A model generated the notes under the pieces. That model was not told the origin of the DNA. It saw only the letters and a list, made by a program, of their open reading frames with translations, and searched no databases. A stretch of DNA of 43,010 bases from an uncultured Opitutia bacterium (GTDB lineage Bacteria > Verrucomicrobiota > Verrucomicrobiia > Opitutales > Coraliomargaritaceae), in contig CAJWHF010000007.1 of NCBI GenBank assembly GCA_913041275.1, forward strand, positions 1 to 43,010. Reading direction: 5' to 3'. This document shows positions 19,327-28,178 of this stretch, in pieces (the stretch's first letter is position 1; each line of letters opens with the position of its first letter). The translations under genes were made by a program, and so were the position numbers.

Positions 19327-20946
19327 CTACTTATGAGCAAATTTTCTGGCAAGCGACAAGCGGTGTATCTTTGCATTATGTCGCGAGTCGACCGGAAAGC
19401 TCCTTTCAAAAAAGAAATTCTCAATTTTTTCAGTCAAGGTATAGTTCATTGCCAATTTCCTAAGTAGTTTGATAAATTCTAATCGTGCCTTTTTCGTCTT
19501 AGGGTAGGCACCATCCTCTGGTTCGATAACTATGGCGGGGATTCCACCGCCCATATCAATCAGAGCCGAGCGAAAAACATCTGCGTGATTATTAAAGATT
19601 GCCTCGCAGCAATCCGTGTACAAAGCCCCTTCTGGTAGTATGACACGCTCGACTTTACGGCCGCAAAACCAAAGTCTGCCAGAATCATCAATCCACCCCA
19701 TATCTCCCATACGGTGCCAATATTCGGAAGTGCCAAAAATCTTAGAACTGGAATCTGCCTGCGGCAGACGATCATAACCTCTGGTCACCGAGGGCCCTTG
19801 AACAATAATTTCACCAATCTTTCCAAGGGGTAGATCGACCGTGTCTTGGATCGATTCCACTGTTTCATCGGAAGGCTCAATGACGCGTACAGACACGCCA
19901 GGGAGTGGTCTTCCCACGCACGTTCCTTCACCTGCTTGAGTGCGTTGAGCTGTCTGTTCTAAGACTTCAGTCGAAGAAATTGATGTAACGGGCAATGCTT
20001 CGGTCGCTCCGTATGGCGTGTGAATCTCGCCATTAGGCGTAATCATCCGCATCTGAGCCATCAATACAGGGGGCACTGGTGCACCCGCCATGAGAATACG
20101 ACGTACACTGGGTAATGTGATCGATTCCCGTTCGCAATATCGCGCGATCTTCGTCCAAAGGGCTGGCGAACCAAAACTATTCGATACCGCATTCTGTTTA
20201 ATCGCTTGGACAATCTTAATGGGATCGACCGCCACCGGACGACTCGGATCCATCTCCGGTACCACAGTGCACATACCTAATGCTGGGTTAAATAAGGCGA
20301 AGACTGGCAACATCGGCAAATCGACCTCTCCAGCCTCAATCTTATATTCCTGACGAATCGCCTCTACCTGCGCTAAAAAAGTACCGTGTGCGTAGCACAC
20401 TCCTTTAGCGGGCCCGGTCGAGCCCGAAGTAAATAAGACAGCGGCAAGTTCGTCCGGCGCGGAATCAACCGCTAGGAATGCACCTCGAGCAGCAAAGTGG
20501 GCAATCTTTTTGCTAAATTTTGGGCAGATAGGTATCTTAATAGATACAGTACGGAAGCTTGAGCGAAATAAACGGCCAATCCAAATTGCAGTATTAACCC
20601 CTACTATAGCATCTGGTTGTGAATGGCGAACGCATCGAAGGAACTTTCTCAGACCCATACCTGGATCAATAACGACGGGTACAGCCCCCATCTTAAAAAG
20701 TGCAAAAACAATACGAATTAAGTCCATCCCAGGCCGCACCATAAGTAACACCCGTGATCCGCGCCCGATTCCATTAGCAGCAAAATAATAGGCTGTGGCT
20801 GAAGCCTCACGCTCTAGCTCCGAAAACGATCGTTCTTTATATTGGATCCACCCATCCGCTCGGCGCCCGATTGGCGCTCGCACTGCGACAGCCTCCGCTT
20901 GGGTGGCGGCTTGTTCCGCAAGAAAATGAGCGACATTGTAGGACAT
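19327..20946 (-). CDS. oleC: OleC-like beta-lactone synthetase (AMP-forming ligase superfamily)
   Basis: 539 residues of the ANL adenylating family. The ATP loop is LFTSGSTGPAKGVCYAHG (near residue 170) and other core motifs are PYGATEALPV and YWHRMGDMGWIDDSGRLWFCGR. Instead of the acyl-CoA ligase pattern it has the OleC-specific N-terminal stretch VRPGMDLIRIVFALFKMG and PVVIDPGMGLRKFL. OleC converts 2-alkyl-3-hydroxy acids to cis-beta-lactones, which OleB decarboxylates to olefins. It stands as a separate OleC, not an OleBC fusion, and directly precedes oleD. oleA and oleB are not within this window on either side. Confidence 0.85.
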   Translation of the reverse strand: MSYNVAHFLAEQAATQAEAVAVRAPIGRRADGWIQYKERSFSELEREASATAYYFAANGIGRGSRVLLMVRPGMDLIRIVFALFKMGAVPVVIDPGMGLRKFLRCVRHSQPDAIVGVNTAIWIGRLFRSSFRTVSIKIPICPKFSKKIAHFAARGAFLAVDSAPDELAAVLFTSGSTGPAKGVCYAHGTFLAQVEAIRQEYKIEAGEVDLPMLPVFALFNPALGMCTVVPEMDPSRPVAVDPIKIVQAIKQNAVSNSFGSPALWTKIARYCERESITLPSVRRILMAGAPVPPVLMAQMRMITPNGEIHTPYGATEALPVTSISSTEVLEQTAQRTQAGEGTCVGRPLPGVSVRVIEPSDETVESIQDTVDLPLGKIGEIIVQGPSVTRGYDRLPQADSSSKIFGTSEYWHRMGDMGWIDDSGRLWFCGRKVERVILPEGALYTDCCEAIFNNHADVFRSALIDMGGGIPAIVIEPEDGAYPKTKKARLEFIKLLRKLAMNYTLTEKIENFFFERSFPVDSRHNAKIHRLSLARKFAHK

Positions 20947-21026
20947 AGATTGTAGTCTAAGATCAGTAGCGTATTCGAGCCGTAGGGCTAGCTTTTTTAA
21001 GATGCTATCAGTCTAGGCATCCGTCG

Positions 21027-21042
21027 AAGGGGAAAACCCCTT
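21027..21042. other. GC-rich hairpin in the oleC/ppx divergent region
   Basis: AAGGGG (21027-21032) and CCCCTT (21037-21042) form a perfect six-pair hairpin with an AAAA loop, about 80 bases upstream of each divergent start. No gene ends nearby, so it is not an obvious terminator; it may be an operator or 5' UTR structure. Confidence 0.35.
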
Positions 21043-21128
21043 TACGTTAAATATTTAGGGACAAAGGAACCCATAAAGATACCGCTTCCTATCTTGACGC
21101 CACTGTTGCGACATTGTGCCCTGTATTT

Positions 21129-22070
21129 ATGCCAGAGACAGTCGCAGTTATCGATGTAGGCAGTAACTCAATCAAGTTGCTAGTAGCCTCATTAGATAAA
21201 TCGGGCAAGTCCATCAAAACTGCCTGCAGTAAAACAATCGAAACCAGAATTAGTGAGGGAATTAATCATGATTTACCCACCCTAACTCAGGCAGCTATTA
21301 CCCGTGGAACTGCTACGATCCTAGAATTGTACCATTTGTCACTCGAGCACAAACCCAACAAAATTGCTATAGTCGCAACCAGCGCAGTACGCGATGCAAA
21401 AAATAGCGCGACTTTCCTTAGGGCTGTAACCGAAGCTACAGACCTGCATATGCGCGTTCTCAGTGGCACAGAAGAGGCCCGCTATATTGGCCTGGGTTTA
21501 AGTTGTGATCCTGCCATCAGAGAAATGCGCCGCTATATTCAAATCGACATCGGTGGCGGCAGTCTGGAATTAATCCGTTTCGAAGGGGGATCAATTAAAA
21601 ATGCAATTTCGCTTCCACTAGGAGCTGTACGCCTGACAGAGCGTTTCGTAGCAGACAAAACCGCATCCTTGCCACTTAAATCCGAGAGTGCTTTACGGCA
21701 ATATGTGAGAACCCAAATAATAAAAAGTGGCTTCGACTTTTCCCCGATAGACCTACCACTAATCGCGACAGGCGGTGCTTTCAGCATAAGTCGCGCGGTA
21801 CTCGCCGCACAAGAAGGCAATACTCTAGCCAAGTCTTCCCCGCGCATAGAAAGAGGAGCTTTAAACTCTCTGAAGCAAAAGTTAGCGACTTCTACACTAG
21901 AAGAACGACTAAAGATAGCTCAGTTGCCTCCCGCACGTGCTGACATTTTACCAGTAGCATTAATTACGATCGATGCCCTACTTGAGTACGCTAGCCGAAA
22001 TCATATCACTCATTCTTTTTACAATCTCCGCTATGGCATTGCCGCCGATGTACTATTTGCTCTAGAGTAA
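21129..22070 (+). CDS. Ppx/GppA family exopolyphosphatase/guanosine pentaphosphatase
   Basis: 313 residues from the ATG at 21129; an upstream in-frame TTG (21114) adds five residues. The ASKHA-fold phosphatase motifs are present: VIDVGSNSIKLLVA, VATSAVRDAKN, LSGTEEARYIGLGL, and IDIGGGSLELI. The protein is the short, two-domain form lacking the C-terminal HD domain of E. coli Ppx. Such proteins cleave polyphosphate and/or the pppGpp 5' phosphate; sequence does not decide which. It is divergent from oleC and is followed 34 bases later by tdk. Confidence 0.88.
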   Translation: MPETVAVIDVGSNSIKLLVASLDKSGKSIKTACSKTIETRISEGINHDLPTLTQAAITRGTATILELYHLSLEHKPNKIAIVATSAVRDAKNSATFLRAVTEATDLHMRVLSGTEEARYIGLGLSCDPAIREMRRYIQIDIGGGSLELIRFEGGSIKNAISLPLGAVRLTERFVADKTASLPLKSESALRQYVRTQIIKSGFDFSPIDLPLIATGGAFSISRAVLAAQEGNTLAKSSPRIERGALNSLKQKLATSTLEERLKIAQLPPARADILPVALITIDALLEYASRNHITHSFYNLRYGIAADVLFALE

Positions 22071-22104
22071 TAGTTTCGTCTATTAAAATATCATCCATCC
22101 TAAT

Positions 22105-22686
22105 ATGGCTAAACTCTATTTTTATTACTCTGCAATGAACGCCGGCAAAAGTACCGTGCTTCTGCAATCCAGTCATAACTATAAAGAGCGCGGGATGAAT
22201 ACCCTACTCCTTACGCCAGAAGTCGATCAGCGTGCAGGTCATGGAAAGATCGCCTCGCGTATCGGACTAAGTGCCCAAGCCCGTGTTTTTAGCCCTCAAG
22301 CTCAACTTTTCGAACTCATAGAGTCTAGGCATCAAGAAGAACCTCTTGCTTGTGTGCTCATCGACGAAGCACAATTTTTAACACAGACTCAAGTACATCA
22401 ACTTGCTTCAGTCGCCGACCTAATTAACATACCGGTATTATGTTATGGCCTGCGCACTGACTTCCAAGGGCAACTCTTCCCTGGGAGTGCTGCACTTCTT
22501 GGATGGGCGGACAACTTAATTGAACTCAAAACTATATGTCACTGCGGTCGTAAAGCGACCATGAATCTACGCATCGACTCGAATGGAGCCCCTATTAAAG
22601 AAGGGGATCAAGTTGAGATTGGTGGTAACGAAAGCTACGTTGCTATGTGTCGAAGATGTTTTATTGAAGCTAGGAACTCTGCCTAA
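22105..22686 (+). CDS. tdk: Thymidine kinase, type II
   Basis: 193 residues, the usual size of the tetrameric zinc-binding thymidine kinase that salvages thymidine. Walker A is SAMNAGKST (residues 9-17), the Mg-binding DEAQF motif is LIDEAQFLT, and the lasso/zinc region has two Cys pairs (CHCGRKATM and MCRRCF). [15 protein letters not shown] is the conserved substrate-side strand. The start ATG lies immediately after a weakly conserved leader. Confidence 0.96.
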   Translation: MAKLYFYYSAMNAGKSTVLLQSSHNYKERGMNTLLLTPEVDQRAGHGKIASRIGLSAQARVFSPQAQLFELIESRHQEEPLACVLIDEAQFLTQTQVHQLASVADLINIPVLCYGLRTDFQGQLFPGSAALLGWADNLIELKTICHCGRKATMNLRIDSNGAPIKEGDQVEIGGNESYVAMCRRCFIEARNSA

Positions 22687-22757
22687 TGCTATTAAAAATC
22701 AGCGCTTAGTAATGTTTAGTTTTTTACTCTCATATATAATTACTCTCGAAACATTCC

Positions 22758-23603
22758 ATGAACACATACGAGCTTATCGACAGCGGTAACGGACGTAAAT
22801 TGGAGCGCTTCGGTTCAATTACGCTCGACCGACCCTGCTCTCAAGCGGTCTGGAGTCCTGCTAATCCAACACTGTGGAAGCAAGCGAACGCCTCTTTTAC
22901 ACGCAAAGAAGGTCTCAAATGGATCGGACGCGATAAACTACCAGATTCATGGATAGCCGAGATCAACGGGGTGCAAATGAAACTCTCTACCACAGACTTT
23001 GGCCACCTCGGCGTATTTCCTGAAACACGAGCTATATGGGACTGGATAAGGAGCAGAGTCAGCGCAGAATCAAAAGTTCGCCGCGAACCGCTCCGATTCC
23101 TCAACCTATTCGCCTATTCTGGTGGTGCCACAATGGCTGCTGCACAGGGCGGCGCGCACTGCTGCCATGTGGACGCCTCCAAAGGTATGGTGCAATGGGC
23201 TCGGCAAAATGCAGAGATAAATCAATTAAAAGAGCACCCAATCCGTTGGATTGTCGATGATGTGAACAAATTCCTCACTCGTGAAATTAAGCGCGGAAGG
23301 CAGTACGACGCTGTTTTACTCGATCCACCCTCATTCGGTAGAGGTAAAAGTGGCGAATTATACAAAATTGAAAACGCCCTTCTGCAAACGCTACAACTGG
23401 TCCATAAAGTACTCAGTACGAGCCCTTCCTTCGTCTATCTTACGAGCCATACACCAGGATTTAGTCCCATTGTACTAAAAAATTTAATCGCACAAATGCT
23501 CAGCCAAGGACAGTTCCAATGCGGTGAAATGCTCCTTACAGGCGATGATCATGGCTTTTCTCTACCTAGCGGCACGTGGGCAAGATGGCAAAGTGAGAAT
23601 TAA
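22758..23603 (+). CDS. Class I SAM-dependent methyltransferase, RlmI/RlmK-like
   Basis: 281 residues. SAM-binding motif I is [19 protein letters not shown], motif II follows at [19 protein letters not shown], and the catalytic motif IV is [10 protein letters not shown]. This set is typical of the RlmI/RlmK/YccW group of 23S rRNA methyltransferases. It lacks an N-terminal PUA domain; instead there are about 100 residues of a small beta domain ([25 protein letters not shown]). The shortened form is common in Verrucomicrobiota and others and is annotated only to superfamily level. The RNA target is not determinable here. Confidence 0.8.
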   Translation: MNTYELIDSGNGRKLERFGSITLDRPCSQAVWSPANPTLWKQANASFTRKEGLKWIGRDKLPDSWIAEINGVQMKLSTTDFGHLGVFPETRAIWDWIRSRVSAESKVRREPLRFLNLFAYSGGATMAAAQGGAHCCHVDASKGMVQWARQNAEINQLKEHPIRWIVDDVNKFLTREIKRGRQYDAVLLDPPSFGRGKSGELYKIENALLQTLQLVHKVLSTSPSFVYLTSHTPGFSPIVLKNLIAQMLSQGQFQCGEMLLTGDDHGFSLPSGTWARWQSEN

Positions 23604-23629
23604 TCTTGACATCAAGATATAAGGTATTA

Positions 23630-24079
23630 CTACTTACTTAGCATTTGGACACGTTTGCCGAATTTGGTGATCAGCTTTTCAAATTGAACGCGCTCTTCTT
23701 CGGAGAATTCTATAAATAAGTCCTCGAGGTTATCCGCGTGTTGTGACGAGTTGCTCTCGATCAGATCCTGTCCGGCGCTAGTTAATCGTACGAGAACTAC
23801 CCGGGCGTCTAGCCTGCTTCGCTCCCTTTGCAACAGACCCTTTTTTTCTAAGCGTTGAACCGCGGTAGTGATTGATCCACTAGTTAATAGTACTCTTTCT
23901 CCTATGGCACTAACTGGTAGTGCGCCCATATGAAGCAGTACCTCTAGCACTGCAAAGTCAGACAAGGATGCAAAGCCTTGTTCACTAACACTCCTTTCAT
24001 GGTAACGCATCACAACTCTAGAAGCTTTCCAGAAAATCAGGTATAGATGAGAGCCGGAGTGCTTATATATCTTAGGCAT
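23630..24079 (-). CDS. MarR-family transcriptional regulator
   Basis: 149 residues. The winged helix-turn-helix is clear: LLHMGALPVSAIGERVLLTSG is helices 2-3 and VQRLEKKGLLQRERSRLDARV is the recognition helix plus wing, followed by the RLTSAGQDLIE motif and the C-terminal dimerisation helix. MarR proteins bind as dimers to palindromes that usually overlap their own promoter; two such palindromes sit immediately upstream (24084-24117). The gene follows tonB by 64 bases on the same strand, so it could also be read from the exbB promoter. The ligand is unknown. Confidence 0.88.
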   Translation of the reverse strand: MPKIYKHSGSHLYLIFWKASRVVMRYHERSVSEQGFASLSDFAVLEVLLHMGALPVSAIGERVLLTSGSITTAVQRLEKKGLLQRERSRLDARVVLVRLTSAGQDLIESNSSQHADNLEDLFIEFSEEERVQFEKLITKFGKRVQMLSK

Positions 24080-24083
24080 GATA

Positions 24084-24117
24084 GTAAAGTAGATCTATTT
24101 ACCTTTACGTCAAGGTA
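24084..24117. promoter_or_regulatory. Two palindromes upstream of marR, candidate operator
   Basis: TACCTT (24100-24105) and AAGGTA (24112-24117) form a perfect 6-bp inverted repeat with a 6-bp spacer. Next to it, GTAAA (24084-24088) and TTTAC (24098-24102) flank the palindrome TAGATCTA (24090-24097). Both lie within 40 bases of the marR start. Size and place fit a MarR dimer operator; autoregulation is inference. Confidence 0.5.
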
Positions 24118-24143
24118 TTTATCCCGTTTAGGGCGATTACTTC

Positions 24144-24824
24144 TTAATCTAGCATGCGAAAAGTTAGGGAATACTGATATCCCTGTCCTGTCGGGGTTGG
24201 TCCAACCGTATTAGCCAATTTAAATGCTAAAATGATAGATTGGTCAAAGGCGGCATTACCTGAGCTTTTAGTAAGGCGCGGATTGCTAAGACGACCAGAG
24301 CTAGAGACATTAAAGACGACCCGAGCAACCAAGTTAATCCCTGCTAGCTGCGCAGGCTTAGTCCAAGCTGTATCGATTTTTGCCCGCAAGCGCTTAATGT
24401 ATTGAGATAAAGCCGAATTCTGCTGATCTGTTAGTTGTTTCTGACGATCGCTTGGGGTATTAGGTTCAAAAACCAAATCAGGCACTACTATTTGCTCCAG
24501 TACTATATTAACGTCGCGTTTTAGATCGCGTGGCTTTGGGTCAGGCTTAGGGTTTTTTTTAGAAAATTCCTCATGCGATACCAAAGGCTGCGGCTTAGGA
24601 ACTGGCTTAGAGACGGCAACCTCCGGTAAATTAGGAGCCTTTATGGCAGGCAAGTCAGTTTTTTGCGTAGAGTTATCCGTGTTCGGCAAATCGATGACCT
24701 CAAAAACATGAATCTTCTCTTTTGGCCAGAAGGCTTGTACAATAGTAAAAAGCAAAAATCCCCCCAGTACTACTAAGTGGAGGCCTAGTGACGTCAAAAG
24801 AGGCCGGTCTTTGGGTAATTTCAT
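24144..24824 (-). CDS. tonB: TonB-family energy transducer
   Basis: 226 residues. One N-terminal membrane anchor (LGLHLVVLGGFLLFTIVQAFW), a Pro/Lys-rich periplasmic spacer (VSKPVPKPQPLVSHE, KKNPKPDPKPRDLKR) and a C-terminal TonB/TolA-like domain (LVARVVFNVSSSGRLSNPRL, SSGNAAFDQSI) give the TonB layout. It transmits the proton-motive force from ExbBD to outer-membrane receptors. Its ATG overlaps the exbD stop by four bases. The C-terminal domain is short and the spacer modest, so a TolA-like role in envelope maintenance cannot be excluded; no TolB/Pal follows. Confidence 0.8.
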   Translation of the reverse strand: MKLPKDRPLLTSLGLHLVVLGGFLLFTIVQAFWPKEKIHVFEVIDLPNTDNSTQKTDLPAIKAPNLPEVAVSKPVPKPQPLVSHEEFSKKNPKPDPKPRDLKRDVNIVLEQIVVPDLVFEPNTPSDRQKQLTDQQNSALSQYIKRLRAKIDTAWTKPAQLAGINLVARVVFNVSSSGRLSNPRLTKSSGNAAFDQSIILAFKLANTVGPTPTGQGYQYSLTFRMLD

Positions 24825-25234
24825 TTTACCTTGGTGTCTAAACTGATTTTAGAGAGCTTTCGCTGCTTAATCATATCCACCAGAGTAATGACATGTTGAT
24901 AAGGCAACTGGGCATCAGCGCGGACGCTAAGAACCGGTGGCTCAGGATTCATAGACAAGGTGTCTAATAGATCGCTGATTTGCTCGCCGGTGACTTTCTC
25001 CTTACCCCAGTAGTAATTCCCTGCTTGGTCGATCGAGATAGACTGAAAATCCTCTCTATCTTCGAGTTGTGGCTTGGACGTCTCCACTGGTAGATTCAAA
25101 TCTACAGTCTGCTCTAGGAGCGGAGTAGTGATCATGAAGATAATCAGTAGAGCAAAGGCGAGATCAATCAGCGGCGTTACGTTGATCTCGGTTAGGGCGG
25201 AGAGCCTATCTTTGCGCTGAAATTTACGAGCCAT
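24821..25234 (-). CDS. exbD: ExbD/TolR-family biopolymer transporter
   Basis: 137 residues. One N-terminal membrane helix carries the essential Asp of the proton path (INVTPLIDLAFALLIIFMI), followed by a periplasmic domain ending in YQHVITLVDMIKQRKLSKI. It works with ExbB as a proton-driven motor for TonB. The gene lies 25 bases after exbB and overlaps tonB, so the three are one operon. Confidence 0.92.
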   Translation of the reverse strand: MARKFQRKDRLSALTEINVTPLIDLAFALLIIFMITTPLLEQTVDLNLPVETSKPQLEDREDFQSISIDQAGNYYWGKEKVTGEQISDLLDTLSMNPEPPVLSVRADAQLPYQHVITLVDMIKQRKLSKISLDTKVK

Positions 25235-25259
25235 CCCTATGAATATAATTTTGAATGGT

Positions 25260-25985
25260 TTATTCTCCGCAGGATTGAGCTTCTAGCTCAATGCGATCGG
25301 CCGCAGTGCTAGCAAAATTCTCCAACTCAACCACAGCGATCTTGGTCTGTTGCAAGAGGTAATTATAACCAAATACAGAGGGGATCGCTACTACGAGCCC
25401 AGCGACTGTAGTCAGGAGCGCCCCGGAGACGCCTGGTGCAAGATTTTGTAAACTAGCGGATCCTACACCAGCCATACTACCAAAAGCATCCATCACTCCC
25501 CATACCGTGCCAAGTAACCCAAGAAAAGGTGCGCCAGTTACGATCGATCCTAGAACCACCATCTTCGATTCGTAGCGGATTATCTGTTCTGCCACACTGC
25601 GTTGTAATGCATTTTCCACATGGCCCATGCGCAAAGTGGCGCGGTGTGTGTCTGCAGAGTCGGCACCCCCATACCGGTGGAAAGCCTCAAGTGCCTCTCG
25701 CACTATGTTATAATAAGGGCCACTACCTTTGCCAGGGCGCTCTGCTTCGAGCTTAATTAAATGCGACTCTTTAGTCAGCAAACGCTCGTAGCGTTGATTT
25801 TGCGAGCGCAGCTTCGAAAGATCCAAGTATTTGCCGAGCATAACTGTCCATGCCACAATACTACAGAGAACTAGGATGAAAATGACTACCTTTCCCGCAA
25901 AATTAGACTGAGCGAAATAAGTAAATATATTCGGCCCTGAAGCTGCTTGGATCAATAGAGAATCAAAAACAAAAGAAAGGCTCAT
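25260..25985 (-). CDS. exbB: ExbB/TolQ/MotA-family proton channel
   Basis: 241 residues with three membrane helices: VVIFILVLCSIVAWTVMLG near residue 35, GAPFLGLLGTVWGVMDAF near 155, and GALLTTVAGLVVAIPSVFGY near 190. The last two hold the MotA/TolQ/ExbB signature. First gene of exbB-exbD-tonB. The divergent gap to arsC (220 bases) must carry promoters for both. Confidence 0.93.
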   Translation of the reverse strand: MSLSFVFDSLLIQAASGPNIFTYFAQSNFAGKVVIFILVLCSIVAWTVMLGKYLDLSKLRSQNQRYERLLTKESHLIKLEAERPGKGSGPYYNIVREALEAFHRYGGADSADTHRATLRMGHVENALQRSVAEQIIRYESKMVVLGSIVTGAPFLGLLGTVWGVMDAFGSMAGVGSASLQNLAPGVSGALLTTVAGLVVAIPSVFGYNYLLQQTKIAVVELENFASTAADRIELEAQSCGE

Positions 25986-26205
25986 AATTATTAATTATAT
26001 TCGTTAGGTCTTAAGACTCCAGTAAATCATGGACGTTCAGCAAGCCGCCAGCACAAAAAGTTAATAGACAAAATAAGTGCATATTATTGACAAGGTATAT
26101 TGATACTAGCAACCATTGAGTAATTTATATACGGAAGTATTTATAAGAGTATTGTCCAAGAATAAACGCTAATTAAATTTAATAATCTACCTACGCTAAG
26201 TCGAT
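25986..26205. other. Divergent exbB/arsC intergenic region
   Basis: 220 AT-rich bases with two outward transcription units. It contains TTGACA (in TATTATTGACAAGG, plus strand, about 26087-26092) and, on the minus strand, TTGTCA as the mirror of the same site. No matching -10 at 17 bases is convincing. No obvious ArsR-type or Fur-type operator was recognised. Confidence 0.3.
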
Positions 26206-26655
26206 ATGGATATTCCGAGAGTCCTCATCCTGTGCACAGGAAATTCTTGCCGCAGCCACATTGCAGAAGGAATCTTACGTGCCTGCGCGGGCGACTTATT
26301 TGAAGTCTTCAGCGCTGGCTCAAAGCCAAAGGGTGAAGTGCACCCGCTTGCCTTAAAAGTGCTAGAAGAAATTGGCATTGATGCGAGTGACCATACCTCC
26401 GACCACTTGGACATATACCTTAATAAAGGGATCCACACAGTGATCACCGTATGTGGTAAAGCGGACCAGGCCTGCCCAAGCTTTCCGGGAATGATCACTC
26501 GCTACCATTGGGGGTTTGAAGACCCCCCGCACGCAAAGCATGATGGAGAGAGTGAGCTAGATGCCTTTCGCCGTATACGAGATGAAATTAAACTAGTCTT
26601 TGAAGCATATGCTGCAGGCTACCGAGAAGCAAAATTATCACTTAAAAACTTATGA
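26206..26655 (+). CDS. arsC: Arsenate reductase, low-molecular-weight phosphatase (thioredoxin) type
   Basis: 149 residues. The P-loop CTGNSCRS carries the nucleophile Cys10 in a CX5R motif, and the redox relay cysteines are Cys83 and Cys90 ([10 protein letters not shown]), as in the thioredoxin-coupled ArsC of Gram-positives. It reduces arsenate to arsenite. Additional markers: [11 protein letters not shown], and [10 protein letters not shown] as the catalytic-Asp-like loop. Its stop overlaps the start of the following aquaporin gene by four bases, indicating one functional unit in which arsenite leaves through the channel. No arsR, arsB or acr3 gene is adjacent. Confidence 0.92.
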   Translation: MDIPRVLILCTGNSCRSHIAEGILRACAGDLFEVFSAGSKPKGEVHPLALKVLEEIGIDASDHTSDHLDIYLNKGIHTVITVCGKADQACPSFPGMITRYHWGFEDPPHAKHDGESELDAFRRIRDEIKLVFEAYAAGYREAKLSLKNL

Positions 26656-27317
26656 AAAATGCTCTAATAGCCGAGTTTATTGGCACCTTCTTCCTCTATA
26701 TAATTATTGGTCTTTGCGTAACTCAGCCAGCCAGTTCAGGCATCGCGGTGCCGCTAGCTGTCGGCATCGGCCTAGCAGCGCTAGTTTACTCCTGCGGGCA
26801 CCACTCTAAGGCGCACTTTAATCCAGCAACCACGCTCGCATACTTTTGCGCAGGCTCACACTCAAAGAAGGCAGCTTTACCTTACTTTGTTGCGATCTTT
26901 ATGGGAGCAATTGCTGCTGCATTTACCCTCACCATTCTTAACCCACAGGGACTGGAAAATATCACTGTGGCGACATTAGAATATCCGAAGGTAATCACTG
27001 CGGAGTTTCTTTTCACTTTCGCGCTGATGTGGGTGATTTTGAATGTCGCAATTTCTAAGAAGACCGAGGGAAATCAGTTCTACGGGCTGGCTATAGGTAG
27101 CGTTGTCGCAGCTGGCGCATATGCAGTTGGATCGATCTCACTAGCCGCATTTAATCCTGCGGTAACACTCTGCCTTGCTGTAAACGGGTTTCTGCCATGG
27201 AGCGCAGTTCCTATTTATATAGCTACGCAAGCAGTTGCCGCATGCGCGGCTGGATTACTTTTTAAGAGCCTAGGTACTACAAACGAAAAGGAACTTCTAG
27301 GTAACCCTTGGAACTAA
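26652..27317 (+). CDS. Aquaglyceroporin (MIP family), AqpS-like arsenite channel
   Basis: 221 residues, six predicted membrane helices and two half-helices with NPA motifs at residues 57-59 (HFNPATTL) and 168-170 (AFNPAVTL). The residue after the second NPA, normally the selectivity-filter arginine, is Val171. That widens the pore and is reminiscent of the arsenical channel AqpS of Sinorhizobium. Translational overlap with arsC strongly suggests the pair detoxifies arsenate by reduction and downhill efflux of arsenite. The gene's last four bases overlap the converging ribE stop. Confidence 0.88.
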   Translation: MKNALIAEFIGTFFLYIIIGLCVTQPASSGIAVPLAVGIGLAALVYSCGHHSKAHFNPATTLAYFCAGSHSKKAALPYFVAIFMGAIAAAFTLTILNPQGLENITVATLEYPKVITAEFLFTFALMWVILNVAISKKTEGNQFYGLAIGSVVAAGAYAVGSISLAAFNPAVTLCLAVNGFLPWSAVPIYIATQAVAACAAGLLFKSLGTTNEKELLGNPWN

Positions 27318-27907
27318 TCCTGAGGCGCGAAGAGTTTTTCCACGTATTTCGCGATCAGATCGTATTCCAGATTCACTAAGTCACCCACTTGCTTCGTGTG
27401 CAGGTTGGTGACCTCCATGGTATGCGGAATAAGCCAAATGGCGAAGCCTGACTCTTCAACCTCAGCTACGGTCAGCGAAATGCCGTCCACTGTAATGCAG
27501 CCTTTATGTACGATATAGCGCAAACTATCAGACGAAGCTTTGATCCGAAAAAAGAAGTCCTTCCCGCGCGGCTCGATCGCATCGATCAATCCCGTACCAT
27601 CGACGTGACCAGACACAAAGTGACCACCCATACGAGTAGTAGGCAAAAGGGCACGCTCAAGGTTTACCCTAGCGCCCACACCTACCTCACCGATTGAGGT
27701 TAGGCGCTTACTCTCTTCCAAAAGATCGAATTCAATTCGATCTTCCGAAAATGCTACAGCGGTCAAGCAGCAGCCATTGACCGCTATGCTGTCGCCCATC
27801 TGCAGGTCTTTCGCGACTACATGAGATTCCAGAACAAGTCGCCAAGCACTGGCCTGCTCACTAAAAGAGATTACTTTACCCGTTTCTTCGACAATTCCTG
27901 TAAACAT
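27314..27907 (-). CDS. ribE: Riboflavin synthase, alpha subunit type
   Basis: 197 residues. It dismutates two 6,7-dimethyl-8-ribityllumazine molecules to riboflavin. The two lumazine-binding repeats are visible: [12 protein letters not shown] ... AVNGCCLTA ... [15 protein letters not shown], and [17 protein letters not shown] ... [12 protein letters not shown]-terminus MFTGI is the family hallmark. It lies alone; no FMN riboswitch can be seen in the 80 bases upstream. It is convergent and overlapping with the aquaporin gene. Confidence 0.96.
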   Translation of the reverse strand: MFTGIVEETGKVISFSEQASAWRLVLESHVVAKDLQMGDSIAVNGCCLTAVAFSEDRIEFDLLEESKRLTSIGEVGVGARVNLERALLPTTRMGGHFVSGHVDGTGLIDAIEPRGKDFFFRIKASSDSLRYIVHKGCITVDGISLTVAEVEESGFAIWLIPHTMEVTNLHTKQVGDLVNLEYDLIAKYVEKLFAPQD

Positions 27908-27988
27908 ATCTTTACAACTGGCTCAGAGCGCTCGCTTTGACAATGGCAAAGCACCGCCAAGAGCAGATCAATTTATGAATGTGAAAAA

Positions 27989-28064
<76 letters not shown>

Positions 28065-28082
28065 AAACAATTAATATATAAT

Positions 28083-28111
28083 AATTTATGATTAAATAAT
28101 GATAAGGACAA
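28083..28111 (-). promoter_or_regulatory. Candidate element-borne promoter for tRNA-Arg
   Basis: Reading the minus strand, TTGTCC (28111-28106) and TAAATT (28088-28083) are separated by 17 bases and lie about 20 bases upstream of the tRNA 5' end. This sequence belongs to the element, so the integrated tRNA would be transcribed from here. Inference only; the region is AT-rich and other -10 choices exist. Confidence 0.4.
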
Positions 28112-28120
28112 TAAAATACA

Positions 28121-28139
28121 GGCCAAATAAAAGCCAAAC
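28121..28139. promoter_or_regulatory. Left-end arm-type sites (paired GCCAAA)
   Basis: GCCAAA at 28122-28127 and 28133-28138, one helical turn (11 bp) apart, between the integrase gene and the attL core. A near-identical pair is at the other end of the element (34840-34855). The placement fits arm-type integrase or excisionase sites. Confidence 0.5.
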
Positions 28140-28178
28140 AATATCGACTTTTGATCTGTAGCTGCTTTACTAGCAAGT

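Noticed and set aside
27908..27988. FMN riboswitch upstream of ribE
   Set aside because: About 80 bases only, with none of the conserved aptamer sequence.
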